From the NCBI GenBank assembly GCA_964593455.1, contig CAZQHK010000069.1, forward strand, positions 1 to 8,999: 8,999 nt of DNA, written 5' to 3'. Shown here one piece after another: positions 6,242 to 8,999 of the stretch (positions are counted from its first letter, which is position 1; the number at the start of each line of letters is the position of its first letter). The DNA comes from CAZQHK01 sp964593455 (GTDB lineage: Bacteria > Muiribacteriota > CAYSPT01). The position numbers and the translations under genes are program-made. The notes beneath the pieces are model-generated. The model was not told the origin of the DNA, did no database searches, and was given only the letters and a program-made list of their open reading frames with translations.

Positions 6242-6532
6242 ATGGAATGGTTTCAAGCGGCGATCTTCACAGCCGGTGGTGGGCGGCTATCAGGGATATC
6301 TTGGATCAGTCGGGTTCCGTTCTCCCTGAGATAGGCTTTTAACGAAAAGTACGAGCGGTGCCTGGAGTATTACCTCACCATCGACTTTAAAAAGGTCAAG
6401 AGCAAAAACGCTATCCGGCACCTGAACCAGAAGTTCCTGGAGATAATCAACTTCAAGGTCATGAACGGGAATGTCGAGAACGAATTGCTCATCGAAGAGG
6501 CCAGGAAAGCTCTCAGCGGAATTGAGGACTGA
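6242..6532 (+). pseudogene. Frameshifted small ORF of unknown function
   Basis: ATG 6242 follows GGAGGAG (6229-6235) at six bases and opens with MEWFQ, but this frame stops at 6332. The adjacent frame (6247-6339) gives the more protein-like GDLHSRWWAAIRDILDQ and then SVLPEIGF before a stop. If one T of the TTTT run at 6337-6340 is removed, it joins NEKYERCLEYYLTIDFKKV and continues to TGA at 6530-6532. The reconstructed product is about 96 aa, charged, probably helical, with a Lys/Arg-rich middle and ending ARKALSGIED. No family was recognised. Two frame changes are needed, so it is either a pseudogene or an assembly artefact. Bases 6533-6661 after it hold nothing recognisable. Confidence 0.4.
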
Positions 6533-6661
6533 CCGGCTGTTCTTCCGCAGTTCCTCCCTTAAAATAGCAGGCCATCAACGCTGTTGGAGTTCGTTTCTAC
6601 TATATCCGGCTTTAGTGATCGGTACACTGCAAAACTTTTTTGGGGCATCCTGAATAAAAAC

Positions 6662-6689
6662 TTGACAAAAAATTTATACCGACTATAAT
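6662..6689 (+). promoter_or_regulatory. Consensus sigma-70 promoter
   Basis: TTGACA at 6662-6667 and TATAAT at 6684-6689 are exact consensus hexamers with a 16-base spacer, set in an AT-rich stretch. Transcription should begin near 6696, leaving a leader of about 47 bases before the Cys/Asp-rich gene. This is the strongest promoter in the window. Confidence 0.85.
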
Positions 6690-6728
6690 TGAATACAAAG
6701 TAAATCCAGAAAAAATTCTTTAAGCCAC

Positions 6729-6734
6729 AGGAGG
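6729..6734 (+). promoter_or_regulatory. Perfect Shine-Dalgarno for the Cys/Asp-rich gene
   Basis: AGGAGG lies eight bases before ATG 6743. With the consensus promoter upstream, it predicts strong expression of a very small exported protein. Confidence 0.8.
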
Positions 6735-6742
6735 TTTCTTCG

Positions 6743-7060
6743 ATGTCAAAATTTATAAAAGCACTTCTCGTTTTCATGGCTGTATTCTACTTTACTGCTT
6801 GTCTGCTTCCGTATGCCGAAGCGTTGACCGTTGCCAAATCAGGTCGCGGCGACTGTGACGGCGGCGAATGCCCCCTTCCTCCTCCCGATGATGATGACGG
6901 CGACTGTGATGACGGCGGCGAATGCCCCCTTCCTCCGGTTGATGACGACGAAGGTGACCGCTGCGGTAACGGTGGCGGCTGCCCCATGCCTCCCCCCGAT
7001 GATGACGGCGGCGATTGCGATGGAGACGGCTGCGACGACGGAAGTTGCCTGATCGGCTGA
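6743..7060 (+). CDS. Small exported Cys/Pro/Asp-repeat protein
   Basis: The 105-aa product starts MSKFIKALLVFMAVFYFTAC and has a signal peptidase site after Ala27 (YAEA-LT); FTAC at 17-20 is a poor lipobox, so a lipoprotein is possible but less likely. The mature part consists of repeats of 17-19 residues: GDC..GGECPLPPPDDDD, GDCDDGGECPLPPVDDDE, GDRCGNGGGCPMPPPDDDG, and a last partial unit GDCDGDGCDDGSCLIG. It contains nine cysteines (38, 43, 55, 61, 74, 80, 92, 97, 102) and long Asp clusters, so it could bind metal ions such as Ca or hold several disulfides; both are inferences. No known family was recognised. It is followed after five bases by a TlpA-like thioredoxin, which suggests that its cysteines are handled by that enzyme. 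It differs from neighbouring genes in its extreme composition. A short, modified-peptide precursor role is an alternative, but no modification enzyme is seen. Confidence 0.8.
   Translation: MSKFIKALLVFMAVFYFTACLLPYAEALTVAKSGRGDCDGGECPLPPPDDDDGDCDDGGECPLPPVDDDEGDRCGNGGGCPMPPPDDDGGDCDGDGCDDGSCLIG
6856..6936 (+). repeat. Tandem in-gene repeat, 54-bp period
   Basis: A 27-base stretch at 6856-6882 recurs exactly at 6910-6936. It encodes the DGGECPLPP units. The third and fourth protein repeats are diverged at DNA level. Near-identity of two units suggests recent duplication and possible copy-number variation. Confidence 0.8.
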
Positions 7061-7065
7061 TTAAA

Positions 7066-7716
7066 ATGACAAAACGTATCGTTTTGGCTTTCATCGTTCT
7101 TCTCTTGGCCGGGTCCTTTGCAAGCGGTGCCAACGGCGTCCTTCCGGTAGAGAAAGATTCCGCCCTGGACGAATCTGTTCTGGGCGAACTGCCTGCGGAC
7201 AAGCGTCCGCAGGTGGGACAGCCCCTGGAAGACTTTACCCTGGCCGACCTCGGGGGAACGGAGCAGTCCCTGGGCAAATATATAGGTGAAAAGGGAGTGC
7301 TGCTGGTGTACTGGGCAGCATGGTGCTCTTCCTGCCAGGAGGAGTTGCCCGTCCTGAACGGTTACTACGATTCCGATGGTCCGTTTCAGATCCTGGCGGC
7401 CAACTTCCGGGAGCCTGTTGCCACTATCGAGGCTTTCAAGCAGGAGCATGGTCTGGCGTTTCCGCTCGTACCCGATCCGAAAGGCGAACTCAGGCGCAAG
7501 TACGGCCTCACATTAATTCCCGCCCTGTTTTTTGTCGACCGAAACGGCATCCTGCGTCATTTCGCTACCGGAGAAATCAGCCTGGAAACCCTGGAGCACT
7601 GGCTGCAGGTGATCTCTGATACTGAACCGGAGACGGTTAACAAAGAAGTCATTCTCAACCAGATCATCAACCAGGGGAAAACAAAACTCAAGCGTTTGAT
7701 CAACGACAGGAAGTAA
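7066..7716 (+). CDS. TlpA/ResA-type exported thioredoxin-fold protein
   Basis: ATG 7066 is preferred to the upstream GTG at 7015, which lies inside the previous gene, because it places a clean signal peptide at the N-terminus (MTKRIVLAFIVLLLAG, cleavage near residues 20-24). The product is 216 aa. The thioredoxin fold begins about residue 48 (VGQPLEDFTLADLGG), with the active site WAAWCSSC (Cys87 and Cys90), LPVLNGYY on the following helix, and the cis-proline at Pro152 (LTLIPALFFVD). These are the hallmarks of TlpA/ResA-type thiol-disulfide oxidoreductases, which reduce or resolve disulfides outside the cytoplasm. A basic tail of about 30 residues after 185 is unusual. The start has only a weak Shine-Dalgarno and lies five bases after the Cys/Asp-rich gene, so translation is probably coupled. 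The gene ends 13 bases before the convergent FIST-like gene. Confidence 0.85.
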   Translation: MTKRIVLAFIVLLLAGSFASGANGVLPVEKDSALDESVLGELPADKRPQVGQPLEDFTLADLGGTEQSLGKYIGEKGVLLVYWAAWCSSCQEELPVLNGYYDSDGPFQILAANFREPVATIEAFKQEHGLAFPLVPDPKGELRRKYGLTLIPALFFVDRNGILRHFATGEISLETLEHWLQVISDTEPETVNKEVILNQIINQGKTKLKRLINDRK

Positions 7717-7729
7717 ACGGCAGCACCGA

Positions 7730-8704
7730 TCAGCTGTCGCCAGCCAGGGCTATTTCATCAGGGTTCTCTCCCCCGGGGGGGTCCAGCTCATCCGGTTGTT
7801 GGGTTAGCGGTAGGATCACCGAAAAAAATTGCTCGAGGTCACCGCCGGAAGCTCTGCGTTCCAACCGAACCGGCACCACAACTTGGGTTGGAGGCTCGGT
7901 AACCGATCGTCGTACCATGGAAACCAGCCCCGCCGAGACTCTTCTGCTCGTTTATGACGTCATCGTAGCGATTGAGCAAAGGCACGATTTCGCCACCAGA
8001 GTACCAGCGATCAGGCTTTTTCGATTTGCCTGGATCAAGTATACACGACGCCCCTGGAGGTTCTCCACTGGGTAAAACGTCATGCAGCCGGCTTGGTGGT
8101 CGATCTTGACAGGGGTTTTAACTGTCGTGCGTGGACCAGCCGTCTCTTCCAGTTGGAGGGCACCACTGCAGTATTGGTAGTTGGTCCAAAATTCTGGATG
8201 GCTCATCCCCAAATCATAGTTACCGCATGACATGCCACCGAAAACAGCAAGTTGGCTGAGGCGTTGTCGCAACGAAGCCAGCATCTCGTTTGCTCGCCCG
8301 GCACTCATTTCACTCAGCAATAGCCCGACATTGAGGCAATTTACATCCGGTTGCCAGTCATCGAGAGCATCCAGCAAGACTCTGCTCATCGTTTGCGGGT
8401 CGTCTTGCAGCGGCACCGAGACTGTCCTGATCGTCGCTTCAGGCAATTCCACGAGCAAAACGGCAATGGACTTATAGGTAACACCAGCTGGGGAAATCTC
8501 TGCGTACGATGAACCGCCAAACAAGATCAAGGGATCGAGTCCAGCCTCTAGTAAACCGGCGTAGACTTGGTCTTGTTGCAGACGAATCGAGCCGAATACT
8601 ACGGCCAGGGTGGGTTCGGAGACTGCCTGACGAGCCTGACCGACTGCCGCGAGCGCGGCTTCGCGTGCGTTGGAATTTAGTGAAATGCCGATACCGATCC
8701 TCAT
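7730..8704 (-). pseudogene. FIST-like sensory-domain protein with two compensating frameshifts
   Basis: ATG 8704-8702 follows AGGGGG (minus strand, 8716-8711) at six bases. The intact N-terminal part (stop at 7952) begins MRIGIGISLNSN, then TLAVVFGS, ILFGGSSYAEI, VGLLLSEMSAG and LAVFGGMSCGN, in the layout of FIST domains, which bind small ligands in signalling proteins. After residue 222 (GRRVYL) the natural text continues in the -1 frame (DPGKSKKPDRWYSGGEIV, then PLLNRYDDVINEQ) and returns near 7943 to the original frame (RVSAGLVSMVRRSV) up to the TGA at 7730. The restored protein is about 324 aa and ends in an acidic tail. A C7/G5 homopolymer lies near the 3' end. Either the gene has decayed or one base is missing near 8040 and one is extra near 7943. 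No kinase, cyclase or methyl-accepting domain is visible. The FIST call is by motif pattern only. Confidence 0.6.
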
Positions 8705-8757
8705 TTCGTTCCCCCTAAAGGTCTAATCCACACATTATTTGCGGAGAGCTCTACTTT

Positions 8758-8783
8758 TGGATTTCCGTTTTCACGGGAATGAC
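8758..8783. repeat. REP/dRS3-like palindrome
   Basis: The segment reads TGGATTTCCG, TTTT, CACGGGAATGAC and closely follows the widespread palindrome of the form GGATTCCCGC-TTTC-GCGGGAATGAC (dRS3-like in Neisseria, found in many other bacteria). It sits between the FIST-like gene and the gene end at the right edge. It may be a REP-type dispersed element. Confidence 0.55.
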
Positions 8784-8817
8784 AAATAATAAATATTTCA
8801 AGTCAATCGCATTTTTT

Positions 8818-8997
8818 TTACTGCGGTGTCATAGCCATTGAGTAATCATCATAGCGGTTGCCTTTTACAAACCCGTATAATTTATCCTGACCTGTCCCCA
8901 ATTATTGTACCACTTCCAGAGTTAGTATTGCAGGTTCCAAATTAGTGGGCTCAATTGGGTATAACCGCAGTCCGAACTTCCTCAAGTTCGTAGACCA
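8818..8997 (-). pseudogene. 3' end of a minus-strand gene with an internal stop (partial)
   Basis: From the right edge one minus-strand frame reads KFGLRLYPIEPTNLEPA, then ILTLEVVQ, hits TAA at 8904-8902, and continues LGTGQDKLYGFVKGNRYDDY and SMAMTPQ to a TAA at 8820-8818. Composition on both sides of the internal stop looks coding, so this is probably a C-terminal end broken by one nonsense change. Another frame (ATG 8998 to TGA 8951) is open for 15 codons and cannot be excluded. The function is not recognised. Confidence 0.35.
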
Positions 8998-8999
8998 TC

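Noticed and set aside
6787..7449. A 220-codon minus-strand open frame opposite the Cys/Asp-rich and thioredoxin genes
   Set aside because: Its Ser/Pro/Arg-rich text is the complement of the Asp/Gly repeats, and both plus-strand genes have signal peptides and ribosome-binding context.
7718..7739. CGGCAGC / GCTGTCG stem between the convergent thioredoxin and FIST-like genes
   Set aside because: The 7-bp stem includes a G-T pair, has no following T-run on either strand and overlaps a stop codon, so it is weak as a terminator.
8874..8879. TATAAT hexamer-like sequence in CCGTATAATTT
   Set aside because: No acceptable -35 lies 16-18 bases upstream, and no plus-strand gene follows.
8973..8990. CGAACTT-CCTC-AAGTTCG inverted repeat at the right edge
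   Set aside because: It is short, lies in probable coding DNA and has no T-run or promoter context.
1..8999. CRISPR arrays, tRNA or rRNA genes, and transposase genes
   Set aside because: No regularly spaced repeats, no cloverleaf-like or rRNA-like sequence and no transposase motifs were seen on either strand.

Overview
The window looks like accessory DNA from an anaerobic or environmental bacterium of moderately high GC content. No taxonomic marker is present. The pseudopilin genes, exported proteins and a periplasmic-type thioredoxin suggest (inference) a diderm or at least a bacterium with a type II secretion/type IV pilus-like machine. Promoter and ribosome-binding signals are of the standard bacterial type: an exact TTGACA-16-TATAAT, and several AGGAGG-like sites.

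Positions 1-5762 are one tightly packed plus-strand block. It starts with the 3' part of a gene for a secreted two-domain protein: a beta-rich N-terminal domain, an Asp/Gly linker and a GH5-like (beta/alpha)8 glycosidase domain. Then come a prepilin-like protein whose start codon appears to be ATC, a large PilX-like protein, a GspJ-like prepilin, an exported 262-aa protein, and a second GspJ-like prepilin. The genes overlap or nearly touch, which is typical of an operon. The exported 262-aa protein carries the same roughly 115-residue domain as the N-terminus of the glycosidase. The locus therefore combines minor pseudopilins with two proteins sharing one uncharacterised domain, one of them fused to a carbohydrate-active domain. 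My hypothesis is a pseudopilus-linked display or secretion device for a carbohydrate-binding or glycosidase protein.

Positions 5763-6661 hold no intact gene. They contain decayed remnants: an AEC-type permease N-terminus with an in-frame TGA, possible MutS-like fragments, a frameshifted small unknown ORF, and a 49-bp imperfect dyad.

Positions 6662-7716 hold a second unit: a consensus promoter and perfect Shine-Dalgarno driving a 105-aa exported protein with Cys/Pro/Asp repeats, followed five bases later by a TlpA/ResA-type thioredoxin with an intact WCSSC site. The pairing suggests a disulfide-rich or metal-binding small exported protein serviced by its own thiol-disulfide enzyme.

Positions 7730-8999 are on the minus strand: a FIST-like sensory-domain gene whose C-terminal part is disturbed by two compensating frameshifts, a REP/dRS3-like palindrome, and the interrupted 3' end of another gene that runs off the right edge. 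The many broken frames in the right half suggest either real decay or indel errors in the assembly.
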